From: CAXBDP01 sp963974465
GTDB lineage: Bacteria; Bacteroidota; Bacteroidia; Cytophagales; Cyclobacteriaceae
NCBI GenBank assembly: GCA_049340005.1
Contig: JBMPIY010000002.1
Direction: 5' to 3' (one strand)
DNA length: 64,000 nt
Shown here: piece by piece, positions 9,109-19,300 of the stretch
Layout of the letters: each line of letters opens with the position of its first letter
How positions within the stretch are numbered: position 1 is the stretch's first letter
Position numbers and translations under genes: made by a program
The notes under the pieces: generated by a model
What the model saw: the letters and a program-made list of their open reading frames with translations, nothing else
Told to the model about the DNA's origin: nothing
The model's database searches: none

Positions 9109-9481
9109 AGGATTTTTCTTTCAACTCGCCAACCGCCTCTCTTTCAATATACTCTTTTAACTCCTGCTCCGATAAAGGACCTGTCAAAACATCCCCATTA
9201 CAACATTTAAGCTTTTCTCCTTTGGCTTTAATAACGTACCAAGATTTCTGAGCACCTTTTTTTCCAACAATTATAAAACGGTCATTCCAGCCAACAGAAG
9301 CAATATTCTGTATCTTAGGATCTCCATCACAACCAAGCTTGCAGATTAAGTAATGGCCATCTCCAAATTCATCCTGGGGGTAGATTCGGTATTCATCAAT
9401 TAATATTGTCGAACCATCAATACACCCAGAAAGCGGTATTGTAAGAAACATAACGATTAACAGCGACTTTAGCTTCATCAT
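9101..9481 (-). CDS. putative immunity lipoprotein, DUF3997-like, 126 aa
   Basis: A lipoprotein signal ends in LSGCID. The middle contains VGWNDRFIIVGKK and SWYVIKAKG, a pattern I associate with DUF3997 lipoproteins; this is recalled, not searched. The ATG at 9481 overlaps the stop of RHS cassette 5 by 4 bases, the coupled layout of tip and immunity gene. The 3' end runs into the start of cassette 4. Confidence 0.6.
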   Translation of the reverse strand: MMKLKSLLIVMFLTIPLSGCIDGSTILIDEYRIYPQDEFGDGHYLICKLGCDGDPKIQNIASVGWNDRFIIVGKKGAQKSWYVIKAKGEKLKCCNGDVLTGPLSEQELKEYIEREAVGELKEKSFE

Positions 9482-11235
9482 TCTTCTACACGTTTTTGAA
9501 CTTGATCTAAAGGAATCGTAAAATTGTAATACTGGGTAGTTTCCCCCATTATTTGGCCATCACTTCGGGAGTGTCTATCTGTTCCTAGTGCGTGATACAT
9601 GAAGGAATACTCTGTCTTGGTATCATAAACCCCAATATTCAGGTTTCCTTTTTTATCAAGACTAAACATATAATTTGCAGTACCTGTAAATTGTGCAGCT
9701 GTGAACTTCCCATCTTTAAAGAACTCCTTAAATGGCCCTGTGTCACCTCCTAGACCATAACTAAAGTCAACTCTATAAGAACTTGGAATGTCTTCTCTGT
9801 TTCCTGCCAAATAATCTTGATACCCTGAATTAAAAGCCGTTAAAGCTTCTGTTGTCATGTTCGACTCTGCTAAAGATTGAGTAAATGGGTGACTTCCCCC
9901 AAACTCTCTTTCTACGGGACCTAATCCAGTAACGAACTCGGTTGTAAGAGCTACTGAAGAAGTAAAAGGATCATTACTATTAACAGCTTGATCTAATTTG
10001 TGCTCTGCATAAGCAGTAGTTAGTTGGTTAAAGGCTTTCACTGTTGCTACTGAGAGGTCATAGGCGACTTGCCTAACTTTGCTTGCAGCATAGTTAATCA
10101 AGCCATCAAAAGGTGGTCCGCCGCAACAACCTTGAGAGTTAACAGCTGCCCTACCATCTGGATCGATATAAAGTATGGGGTTATTGTTGAATGCGGAATA
10201 TGCAGATTGCCAGACAAATTCATCCGCCAATGGGTCTGCACTATGAAACCTTCCAATCTGTGCATCATACATCCTAGCTCCGTAATCATGCCAGTCGAGG
10301 TCATGGTCGTCTTGGAGTTCCTTGCCATTGTAGAGGTAACGATTCTTGCTATCCAAATCCAACTCCAAACCAGCGATCTGCATTCCAAATGGATAATAGT
10401 GGTTCTCTTGGATAATTACCGCTTGGCTGCTGCTAATGGAGAATTGGTCGTACCAAACCGGTAAGTCTGAGCTATTATACACATAAACTTCTACAAATCC
10501 TCCTTGGCTTGCCGTAATATCCAAAGCTAGCTCTTCTGGGTTGGTAAAGGCTTGGCGGCTGATTTCCACCCGCCCTGAGTCGTAGCGGATACTGTCTTGG
10601 TCGTAGAGGATATAACCTAAATAACTTTCAGGTACCGGTGCTTTCTCTAGCTGGCGAGCCAGTTGTAAGGCTAGCCATAGCGGTTGTAAACCAAGACTGC
10701 TAGTGCCTGTTAGATTGGCGCCTTCTAGACCTGAGCGTAGCGCATTTTGTCTGCCTATGCCTGTGAGTAAGTTCTTGAGTTTTGGTTTTTCTTTCGGATC
10801 ATACAGCATACCTAAGACAGCCGCATGGAGGGAGTCGCCTTGCGCAAGTTCCTTGCTCCACACCGGGCCATAGTCTCGGCCACGGGAGGCATCTAAATAA
10901 GCTACAGCCCTACCTCCCTCAGTTTGGTTATACCGCGCATCGATCGATCGGCTATCACTTAAGTTGTGGAAAAACTGCTGCATCTCTTGCGTTTCGTTTT
11001 CAGGTTCCATCGTCGCCATATAGGTCGTGGTGCTCTCTGCTCTAAACACCTGACGGATATTGCCTAAATGATCCTTATGGTAATAATGATACTCATAGCC
11101 ATACTCCGCTGGGTTATAAACGATCCGACCATCACCAAATTGTATATGCTGCAAGGTATCATTTTCGTAGAAATATGCGCCAAGGTAATAAATGCTTTCG
11201 CAGCGAAAATATACATTATTACTGGAGAAAAGCAC
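9478..11235 (-). CDS. displaced RHS cassette 5, unknown tip
   Basis: An intact frame with a complete core (homology from about 11190 to 10150) and a tip of about 225 residues. The tip starts after NPILYIDPDG, includes GLGPVEREF and PFTQSLAESN, and ends in a beta-rich region. GxGPxxREF is shared with the cassette 2 tip, and both have a lipoprotein partner, so I treat them as one unknown toxin family. The frame can start only at GTG (11235) in sequence unrelated to the RHS N-terminus, with no signal peptide. Confidence 0.65.
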   Translation of the reverse strand: MLFSSNNVYFRCESIYYLGAYFYENDTLQHIQFGDGRIVYNPAEYGYEYHYYHKDHLGNIRQVFRAESTTTYMATMEPENETQEMQQFFHNLSDSRSIDARYNQTEGGRAVAYLDASRGRDYGPVWSKELAQGDSLHAAVLGMLYDPKEKPKLKNLLTGIGRQNALRSGLEGANLTGTSSLGLQPLWLALQLARQLEKAPVPESYLGYILYDQDSIRYDSGRVEISRQAFTNPEELALDITASQGGFVEVYVYNSSDLPVWYDQFSISSSQAVIIQENHYYPFGMQIAGLELDLDSKNRYLYNGKELQDDHDLDWHDYGARMYDAQIGRFHSADPLADEFVWQSAYSAFNNNPILYIDPDGRAAVNSQGCCGGPPFDGLINYAASKVRQVAYDLSVATVKAFNQLTTAYAEHKLDQAVNSNDPFTSSVALTTEFVTGLGPVEREFGGSHPFTQSLAESNMTTEALTAFNSGYQDYLAGNREDIPSSYRVDFSYGLGGDTGPFKEFFKDGKFTAAQFTGTANYMFSLDKKGNLNIGVYDTKTEYSFMYHALGTDRHSRSDGQIMGETTQYYNFTIPLDQVQKRVEE

Positions 11236-11245
11236 GAGGGAGGGA

Positions 11246-11268
11246 AAGCCCGATTAAATCGGGCTTTG
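11246..11268 (-). terminator. weak stem-loop at immunity gene stop
   Basis: AAAGCCCGAT and ATCGGGCTTT pair around TAA, the loop overlapping the stop codon of the gene ending at 11254. The T run is short on the minus strand, so termination may be partial. Confidence 0.4.
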
Positions 11269-11553
11269 CTCTTTTACCTTCTCCTTCGTTTCTATTATCT
11301 TTTCCTTCAACTCTTGTACAGTAGAAAAAGCTCGTGCATCTAATTTATGGTCTTCCTCATACTGTGAAAACCTACTGGATACGGCACTTAATTCTGCAAA
11401 GGTTTGTTGCTCTACGTCTGAAAGGGCTTCATTATTAATTTCTAAATCGTATGAATAATAGAATTCATCGCAAAATGTTGGCTCATCAATCTTGCCTAAC
11501 AAATATTGGTCAATAAGCCAATACAATCTTCGTTTATCGCTCTTTTCGTACAT
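11254..11553 (-). CDS. putative immunity protein of full-length RHS toxin, 99 aa
   Basis: A small, acidic, all-helical protein without signal peptide. It includes CDEFYYSYDLEIN and RFSQYEEDHK, reminiscent of cytoplasmic colicin-immunity-like families, a comparison made from memory. It begins 5 bases after the stop of the full-length RHS gene, the position expected for the cognate immunity gene. A cytoplasmic immunity protein fits a toxin tip that acts on RNA or DNA inside the cell. Confidence 0.6.
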   Translation of the reverse strand: MYEKSDKRRLYWLIDQYLLGKIDEPTFCDEFYYSYDLEINNEALSDVEQQTFAELSAVSSRFSQYEEDHKLDARAFSTVQELKEKIIETKEKVKEQSPI

Positions 11554-11558
11554 ATTCG

Positions 11559-14500
11559 TTAGGGTTTTATCGGGCTGTATTTAAAATGCCAAATTGAATT
11601 GGTTGCTTTATCGTAAAGAACTTCAAGATTGTACCTCTTTCCGTTTTTAAACATTTCAGTGGTGTGCATTAAAGCTCTGGAGCCTCTTGGGTCTGCTAAT
11701 CCTTTTGAACCTTTAATAGCTTGTTCTAAAATTTGAACTGGAACCGCTCTACCAGGATTCGCCATGTGTTCAGCCGCCTTTGTGCTAAAGTTAAATAACT
11801 CTTTACCCCCCTTAGTGGCAAAACTAAAACTCTTCAAATTTTGAACAATTGGTCTAATGGCTGAAGCCGCTCCTTGTCCAATCCTATTCAACAAATATAC
11901 CTCAGGAGCAAATAGAAAACCAGCGCCAAACATTACTGATTGTGTTACCCCATGACTGAAAAAAGCAGCATGACCAGAATATATCCCAAGTTGATAACCT
12001 GCTGTCAAATTTTTCTCATGCTGTGTTTGAGTATGGGTTATAACAATCTCATCCAATACTTTCCCTTCATCTACAACATCTTCTTCATCACTTGAAGATT
12101 GTTCCTCTTCAGAGCCACATTCTGGACACAAGCCGCTAGGATCATTGTACAATATCGGATTATTCCACCCAAACTGATAAGGTGACATGGTAATTTGGTT
12201 TGGATGATTTGCCAGTTCATCAACACCCATAAACCGCCCTATTGACGGATCATAAAATCTTGCATTAAAATCATAAAGATCTAGTTCAAAATCATTCAAT
12301 ACCTCATTCTCATTGAACTTATAGCGATTCTTACTATCCAAATCCAACTCCAAGCCTGCGATCTGCATTCCAAATGGATAATAATGGTTCTCTTGGATAA
12401 TGACCGCTTGGCTGCTGCTGATGGAGAATTGATCGTACCAGACGGGTGAGGACGATGCATTATACACATACACTTCGACAAAGCCTCCTTGGGTAGCAGT
12501 GATGTCTAAGGCTAGTTCTTCTGGGTTGGTAAAGGCTTGGCGGCTGATTTCCACCCGCCCGGAGTCGTAGCGGATACTATCTTGGTCGTAGAGGATATAG
12601 CCTAAATAACTCTCAGGTACGGGTGCTTTCTCTAGCTGGCGAGCCAGTTGTAAGGCTAGCCACAGAGGCTGTAAACCCAGACTACTGGTGCCTGTTAGAT
12701 TGGCGCCTTCTAGGCCTAAGCGTAGCACATTTTGTCTGCCTATGCCTGTGAGTAAATCTTTGAGTTTTGGTTTCTCTTTCGGATCATACAACATGCCTAA
12801 GACTGCTGCATGGAGGGAGTCTCCTTGTGCAAGTTCCTTGCTCCACACCGGGCCATAGTCTCGGCCACGGGAAGCATCTAAATAAGCTACAGCCCTACCT
12901 CCCTCAGTTTGGTTATACCGCGCATCGATCGATCGGCTATCGCTTAAGTTGTGGAAATACTGCTGCATCTCTTGCGTTTCGTTTTCAGGTTCCATCGTCG
13001 CCATATAGGTCGTGGTGCTCTCTGCTCTAAACACCTGACGGATATTGCCTAAATGATCTTTATGGTAATAATGATACTCATAGCCATACACCGCTGGATT
13101 ATAAACAATCCGACCATCCCCAAATTGTATATGTTGCAAGGTATCGTTTTCGTAGAAATAATTCCCTAGGTAATGGCGGGTATGTTGCAAGGTACTGCCC
13201 GACCATACGCGCTGACTGAGTTTGTTGCCCTGCGCATCGTAGCGATAGCTGATAGAATTGCCATCGCTTTTGCGGATGCTATCGGGTAAGTTCAAACGAT
13301 TGTAGCGGATATGGCTGATTTCTTTGTTGAGATCGGTGATGAGGTTCCCATTCGCATCATAGGTGTATTGTATGGCTTCAATTGTGCGGTCTTTAAAATC
13401 TCCAACGCCATTTGTTTGGTTGATGGTATCATTAACTGCTTTCAACCGATTGCCATCGTAGCTATAGCTCAGGCTATCGATTTGGCCGTAGCTTGGTGTG
13501 CCAGTGCTATTGAGTAGCCCTTGGCGTTGTAAGGCCATAATATTACCATTGGCATCGTAGGTAATGTTGTTTACGCTATAGCGACCGCTCTCCAAACTTG
13601 TCCAATTGCTCCCATTGTGGGCACGGTAGTCGGCATGGTTGAGTCTTCCTAATTGATCATATAAAAAGCCATAATTCCTTTTTACCTCATCGCTAGCACT
13701 TTTCCACTGGACACCTGAAATGTTGCCATTCTTATAAGTGGTTTGGTAGCCGAAATTATAATAAAGTTCCATGCCAAATAGATCATCCGAATTGCTCAGG
13801 TTGGCATCATTAATATGCGTTAGCCAATTATTGACATTATACTTATAATTAATTTCCTGTAAATCATCCCCCAGTGACTTAGTCTTTAATTGACCTAAGG
13901 GCTCATAGGTTTGAGCAAGAACCTCCACTGGTACACCATCATTGATTTCGTGGTGGATGGTAAGCAATCTATCTCTATGATCAAATGTGTAGTCTTGTTG
14001 CAAGGTGAAACTTGCTCCTATATCGGATTGTGGCTGATTAACATCTTCGTAGCTTCTTATAAGGTTGCCCTTAAAATCATACGCCATTGTGGTGTAATTG
14101 GTGCCACCTAGGTGATGAATCAATTTCTCTTGAACGACCCTACCCATATTATCATAAAAATACACACTCGTATTAAAATCATTTGTACCCAATACCCGTA
14201 CTTTACTTCCCGTTAATTGCCCATGGGTTTGATCGGAAGAAACGGGTGCTGTTGCGAATTTACTATTGTAAGATGTATTGAAGGAATGATCTGCCATACC
14301 ATTATCATCAAAGTCATAATCGTCATAGTAAGAATACTCTTCAATTTCACTTACGCTTAAGCTAGGATACACGCTTGTTGGAGTCGAATTTATTTGGCCT
14401 TGATGGTAATCTCTATTAAATGAGCTATTTGCATAATTCTTAACGCCAACTTTTATGATCCGTCCTACATTATCATATTGATAAACAGTCCAGCTAAAGT

Positions 14501-15647
14501 TAGCTCTTTGTTTATCATCTTGCTGCATGACTAATTGGTTCTTTGCATCATAGACATAGTGGATGCCCGAAGTTGTAACTCCATCTGCTATTGCAGGAAG
14601 CTTTTTTGCAATTAGTCGATCCTTTTCGTCATAAACATATAAATAGCGATACTTGGCCACCACATTTCTGTGGGTAATACTTCCCATATTCCAACTGTTG
14701 GCTCTTAAATACTGCTCCGCCAGTGGAGGAATCACAGCTCGTAACCTACCGCGCTCATCATATACATAATACGTGCTTAGCCAATCACTCGCAGTTGCAA
14801 GATTCGTCCCCGAACCAGCTTGTCTTCGCTCCAATATTAATTTGCCCTCAATGTCTAAATAAGAAAGGCTAATATTTCCATCTTCATCTGTGGTCTTTTG
14901 AATGGTTAACTCATTATTCGCATAGGTTGCACTGGTGGTAGGATACGCCGTTTCTAAATAATCAATTTTCCAAATTCTAATTCCATGGCCCGAAGTATTA
15001 AATAAATATTCAACGTTTACTTTTTTTCCAGAGCCTACAAATGAAATGCCTGGCTGAGCGGAAGAAAGTGCTCGAGCTCTTGGGCTATTTTCTAATTCTT
15101 GATACCCATAAAAATAGTCTAAATCAGGGTGGCTTACCTCGGTTTTTGTTCGATGATACGTGTACTGTGAATTGAAAGGATTACTCTGAAAAACACCTGT
15201 TGTCGTACTGCTTACGTAGGGCAAATATTGGGCGTGGCTTCTTCCATTTTCATCGTAATACTGACTTTGAACTAAATCCTTGCTGTTAGCACTTGCCCTT
15301 CTTTGAACAACCTGAATAACTCTTCCTAGTCCATCCATATATTGGATGTCAAGTTCTAAGGAGTCATGAGGGTAAGTACCTAATTGATTTATATTAATAC
15401 CGGGAATTCTAGAAGTAAATGATTTAACCACATTTACTTTCATTCCACTTGTAGTATAGGTGGGTCTTGCTAAAGCACTAACAGAGCCTGTAGTCGGTAA
15501 TGTGGTACCGTTAGGTAAATTAGTTTGACCATAACTATGGAGGCTAATAAAAATCAGCAAACAAAGGAGCAGGGTAGTAGGTATAATTATGCTTTGGGAG
15601 CTTTTGTAACTTTGACCGAAGCACCTAGAAGAGGTTTGATTAATCAT
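11559..15647 (-). CDS. full-length secreted RHS/YD-repeat toxin, DUF6443 N-terminus, 1362 aa
   Basis: The N-terminus has a signal peptide ending about residue 41 (LHSYGQ). A DUF6443-like domain follows, then many YD repeats (for example YVYDERGRL, YDANGNI) to about residue 900, and the RHS core with DPSIGRF and NPILYNDPSG near residue 1230. The tip of about 130 residues contains AEHMANPGRA and ends in IWHFKYSPIKP. It looks like a small ribonuclease-type toxin, possibly BECR fold, at low certainty. This is the only member of the array with a complete delivery region. The export route beyond the inner membrane is not evident: I see no T9SS sorting domain. It is followed by its putative immunity gene. 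Confidence 0.85.
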   Translation of the reverse strand: MINQTSSRCFGQSYKSSQSIIIPTTLLLCLLIFISLHSYGQTNLPNGTTLPTTGSVSALARPTYTTSGMKVNVVKSFTSRIPGININQLGTYPHDSLELDIQYMDGLGRVIQVVQRRASANSKDLVQSQYYDENGRSHAQYLPYVSSTTTGVFQSNPFNSQYTYHRTKTEVSHPDLDYFYGYQELENSPRARALSSAQPGISFVGSGKKVNVEYLFNTSGHGIRIWKIDYLETAYPTTSATYANNELTIQKTTDEDGNISLSYLDIEGKLILERRQAGSGTNLATASDWLSTYYVYDERGRLRAVIPPLAEQYLRANSWNMGSITHRNVVAKYRYLYVYDEKDRLIAKKLPAIADGVTTSGIHYVYDAKNQLVMQQDDKQRANFSWTVYQYDNVGRIIKVGVKNYANSSFNRDYHQGQINSTPTSVYPSLSVSEIEEYSYYDDYDFDDNGMADHSFNTSYNSKFATAPVSSDQTHGQLTGSKVRVLGTNDFNTSVYFYDNMGRVVQEKLIHHLGGTNYTTMAYDFKGNLIRSYEDVNQPQSDIGASFTLQQDYTFDHRDRLLTIHHEINDGVPVEVLAQTYEPLGQLKTKSLGDDLQEINYKYNVNNWLTHINDANLSNSDDLFGMELYYNFGYQTTYKNGNISGVQWKSASDEVKRNYGFLYDQLGRLNHADYRAHNGSNWTSLESGRYSVNNITYDANGNIMALQRQGLLNSTGTPSYGQIDSLSYSYDGNRLKAVNDTINQTNGVGDFKDRTIEAIQYTYDANGNLITDLNKEISHIRYNRLNLPDSIRKSDGNSISYRYDAQGNKLSQRVWSGSTLQHTRHYLGNYFYENDTLQHIQFGDGRIVYNPAVYGYEYHYYHKDHLGNIRQVFRAESTTTYMATMEPENETQEMQQYFHNLSDSRSIDARYNQTEGGRAVAYLDASRGRDYGPVWSKELAQGDSLHAAVLGMLYDPKEKPKLKDLLTGIGRQNVLRLGLEGANLTGTSSLGLQPLWLALQLARQLEKAPVPESYLGYILYDQDSIRYDSGRVEISRQAFTNPEELALDITATQGGFVEVYVYNASSSPVWYDQFSISSSQAVIIQENHYYPFGMQIAGLELDLDSKNRYKFNENEVLNDFELDLYDFNARFYDPSIGRFMGVDELANHPNQITMSPYQFGWNNPILYNDPSGLCPECGSEEEQSSSDEEDVVDEGKVLDEIVITHTQTQHEKNLTAGYQLGIYSGHAAFFSHGVTQSVMFGAGFLFAPEVYLLNRIGQGAASAIRPIVQNLKSFSFATKGGKELFNFSTKAAEHMANPGRAVPVQILEQAIKGSKGLADPRGSRALMHTTEMFKNGKRYNLEVLYDKATNSIWHFKYSPIKP

Positions 15648-15668
15648 GACAATTCAGTTAGCTGATAA

Positions 15669-16340
15669 TTAATTAATTGCTGAGGATAGTTGAAGCCTTC
15701 TCTTGCGACGCTCGATTTGAGCCTGAGCATTGTCTAGCTTAGTCGTTGATATCAGCTTCGCTTCCATGATCCATTCATCGCTTTCCAACCAAATTTGCTC
15801 CGGCACAACTGTTACCTGCTTAAAAAACGCTGAAAATAAACTATTAAAAGGCATTGTATAGGAGTGCAGCTTGATAGCCTTATTAGCATCCCAAGCCACA
15901 TGCAATGTCAATTCTCCATCTGAAAAGGAGGCAATATTCTTTTCGTCAGCAATGCTTTCTGCCCATTTTGCTGGCTTTTTAATGTCTTCGCTGGTAATAA
16001 CTCTTTCCTTATTATCATTAATGGCAATATTTCTTAATCCCTTACTTTTCTCTACTTGCAAAGAGAAGGACAAAGTGTTTGCATCCCATAAGCGATAAGG
16101 TTGTAATCGTCCATTATTTTGGAATTCGATCAATTGTTCACTGAAGGTGATCACCATGCTATCTCCTTGCAACTGATGATATGCGGCAGGATCGAATGAA
16201 CCTTTCTTGAGTTGATAGGTAATTTTATAGCTTACTTCTCCTTCAAAACCAGCTTGCGAAAAGCCACTTCTGCTTATGAAAAATGAAAGGCTGAACATTG
16301 TCATTATCATGAATTTGTTCATAGGATTGATTTTCTTCAT
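15669..16340 (-). CDS. secreted protein of unknown function, 223 aa
   Basis: A signal peptide ends near residue 29 (SGFSQ). The mature part starts GFEGEVSYKITY and continues with strands separated by charged loops, loosely like the DUF4412/GLPGLI group of small Bacteroidota secreted proteins. It lies 6 bases below the stop of the upstream RHS protein and 21 bases above the next, so all three are probably co-transcribed. Its role may be in export or folding of the RHS proteins, which is inference. An internal ATG at 16322 is an alternative start. Confidence 0.6.
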   Translation of the reverse strand: MKKINPMNKFMIMTMFSLSFFISRSGFSQAGFEGEVSYKITYQLKKGSFDPAAYHQLQGDSMVITFSEQLIEFQNNGRLQPYRLWDANTLSFSLQVEKSKGLRNIAINDNKERVITSEDIKKPAKWAESIADEKNIASFSDGELTLHVAWDANKAIKLHSYTMPFNSLFSAFFKQVTVVPEQIWLESDEWIMEAKLISTTKLDNAQAQIERRKRRLQLSSAIN

Positions 16341-16346
16341 CTCTTT

Positions 16347-19300
16347 CTAGTTTATGCTTTGCTGGTAATAATATTCAAATGCTTTTCTGATATCGCCCTT
16401 ATGATCACGAATCAGTTTTAACCTTCCAAACAGATCATATTCATACCTTGTAGGCATGCCATTTTGTGGGTTCTCTGAAAGTAATCCATTTAATACATCA
16501 TAGTTGAAGGTTTGCATTAATGCCGTTTTAGGATGAATTCGCACTTCATCTATATCTGCACCACTACTACTGATCGTAATATTTGTCCTACCACTAATCA
16601 CTTCTTGATAATACTTCCACTCACTTGTCAGACTGACTGGACCTTCACCAGTAATGCTGATGGAATTTGTGCCCTTTGCCCAGAAGCTTAGTATATAGTC
16701 TTTACTTGAGTTGAGGTTACTCTTTTGAATACTTCGACTGGAAGTAAGTCTGAAATACCGATTACCCGCATAAGAGGCGGTACTGGTTTGGACTCCTGCG
16801 GAAGCATAAGTAAAGTTTCCAAGATTTTCATTTTCGAAACTGGTAAATCCTGTTTCCGAAACATTATCAGCGCCTTGTATTTGAGCTAAAAGAAGGTTAT
16901 TGGAATGCCCATAAATAAAATGGGTTCTATTGATGGTTTGATAGGAACCTCCCTGTAAGGCTACTTCTCTTGCTTCAATTAATCTATTGGTTCCTGATAG
17001 ATAGGTAAATTCACTTACCTTTTTGTATCTAGAATCCCAATCTATGCTACTTCCAGTTGAGTTCTTAGAGGGGCTAAATGTAGTTTGGTAGGTTCTATTA
17101 CCGCTGGGTAATTGCCAATTGTAGACTGCAATCGGTTGCAAATGAGCTGCAGAACTTGAATACTCGTATAATTGTCCGCTAATATACCTTAATTGAGTAC
17201 CCACTTTTCTAGCTTTATAAGTTTCCACCAAACTGTTATGCATATGCGCATCCACTAATGCACTGGTAAAAGCACTTGCCTTATGCGCATAATCTAAGGG
17301 GTAACTCATATAAGTAATCGTGGACTCAGCCTCATTGCCACTTGTAATCCTTTCTTCTATTGAAGTAGGGTTTAAATGACCTGGTGTAATTTCATAGGTA
17401 AATATTTTTTCATTAATTCGTTCTCCATTCTCCTCGTACTCAGTGATAATGTTTTTCTTTAATTTAGGCCAATGTGTTTTTCGATCGTATTGAATAATCA
17501 TTAAAGGATCTAATGCGTTAGAAAACTCACTACTGAATATGCCCACCAGTGTTCCAGTAACTTTTTCATCCAAAAACTCTAACGTGTATTCATATTGATT
17601 TTCATTTTTACTTATTAATTGATATTCAGAACCAGTCCATTTAAAATCCTTTGTTTCTAAAACTTTCCCAAAATTATACATACTAAAATTAGGTTCCGGG
17701 AATGGGTAATCTCTACTATTCGGATTACTACTATCCATAAATAATTCTCCCGGAGGATACGCTTCATAATAGGTCTCCTTCTTTCCCAATTCACCATTTT
17801 CGCCATATAATTCAGTTATTTTTCCGTAGCCTAAAGCCGACCCTCCAAAATAATTATATTGGTTTTGAGAACTTTGTACCAAATACAGATGATTAATGTT
17901 AGTTCCTTCAAAAAACTTATAACTGTTTATAGGTGGAACATACAATACGCCAGACTCAACGCCTTCATCATCTTTGTAGTCAAATGTACGTAGTTGAACT
18001 TTTCCAGTCTTGGTGCCATCCCATTCCTTTATGCTCTTCAATCTTAGCCCGGGACCAACTTCATAGGCTATGGGTATGCTTGTTTTATGCAGCCAAAGTA
18101 CGCGTAGTCTTGAATAATCCGATACTGGCCCCAAACTATGCTTTGCATAAGTAATGATCCGATAATCTCCATCACTCATCTCCATTGTTATATTATCTTG
18201 CTGAGTGCCAGAAAAATACAATTCACCAATGTCTTGCCAGCTACCTGAAACTAGCTTTTGCACCTTGGCAAAGGGCACTTCAGTAAAGGGTGCTCCTCCT
18301 GAATCTACAATTTCTGGTTCAAATTGAACAAATAATTGTGTAACATTGATATTAAAGTTTGTGGTATCTGAAATGAAGGGCTCCAATGGATCACCTCCAA
18401 ATGCATCAGACCTTTTTACTTGTAGTTCTACTTGAAAATCCCCAAATGTATTTTCTATATAATCCCAATCATTTCTAAAATCTATTCGCTGAGTGCCTAA
18501 CATGTAAAAATTATCATCCACTAATCCATAAAGTTGTCCCTTATCAGTTTTATGTCTATTTATCTCATAATCAAACTCTATAGTCCCTCCCGTGGGATAA
18601 GTAATTTTTTGCAGAACACCCATTTTCAAATGAGTCTCGGAGGGCTCGCGATCATCACCAGCTATAACCTTAAATATGGGTCCCTCTATATGGTGAGCGA
18701 AATATACCTCAGACTTCAAAAAGGTTGTATTACTAGTTTTTCCATTATAGAACCCCCAATGATCCTGAGCCCTACTTTCGTACCCGGGAATTGCACCCGT
18801 ATTGTAAATAAATGAATATGGAGGTAAGGATTCAGTTTCATCACCGCTCCTCTCAGTAATTGACGCTAAATATAGACGCTTTGTGCTTTCAGCTGCTGTC
18901 GTATAAAAATGAGATAATTGAAAAACTTTATGATTCTGAAAACTTGAATTGATATCAGCCCTCTTCTTGATAACTATTTTTGAAAGTGCCTTACTCGAAG
19001 TCACATCTAAGCGGCTTGTGGCACTTTCAATAAACTCTATCTTTACTAAGGGTGAAGTAATAGCATCTAATCGCCAAGCAATATAACTGATAGAATTATC
19101 TCTTGAAATTGTCGTCTCAGAAAAACTCCCCTCAAGCAGAGGCCACATACGATTCTCCGATATTACATTAAACTCATTATTTAAATTTTCTTGTGAGTAT
19201 GAAAATTCTATAGATTCATTGGGAAACTTAGGAGAAGATATTTTAGTTAAATGCCATGCAGATTCATATGAAAACGTAGATATCATACCTGAACCCAAAA

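Noticed and set aside
10069..13517. Plus-strand open frames opposite the RHS cores
   Set aside because: They recur at the same place in each core copy because the core DNA is repeated, and they show no protein family features.
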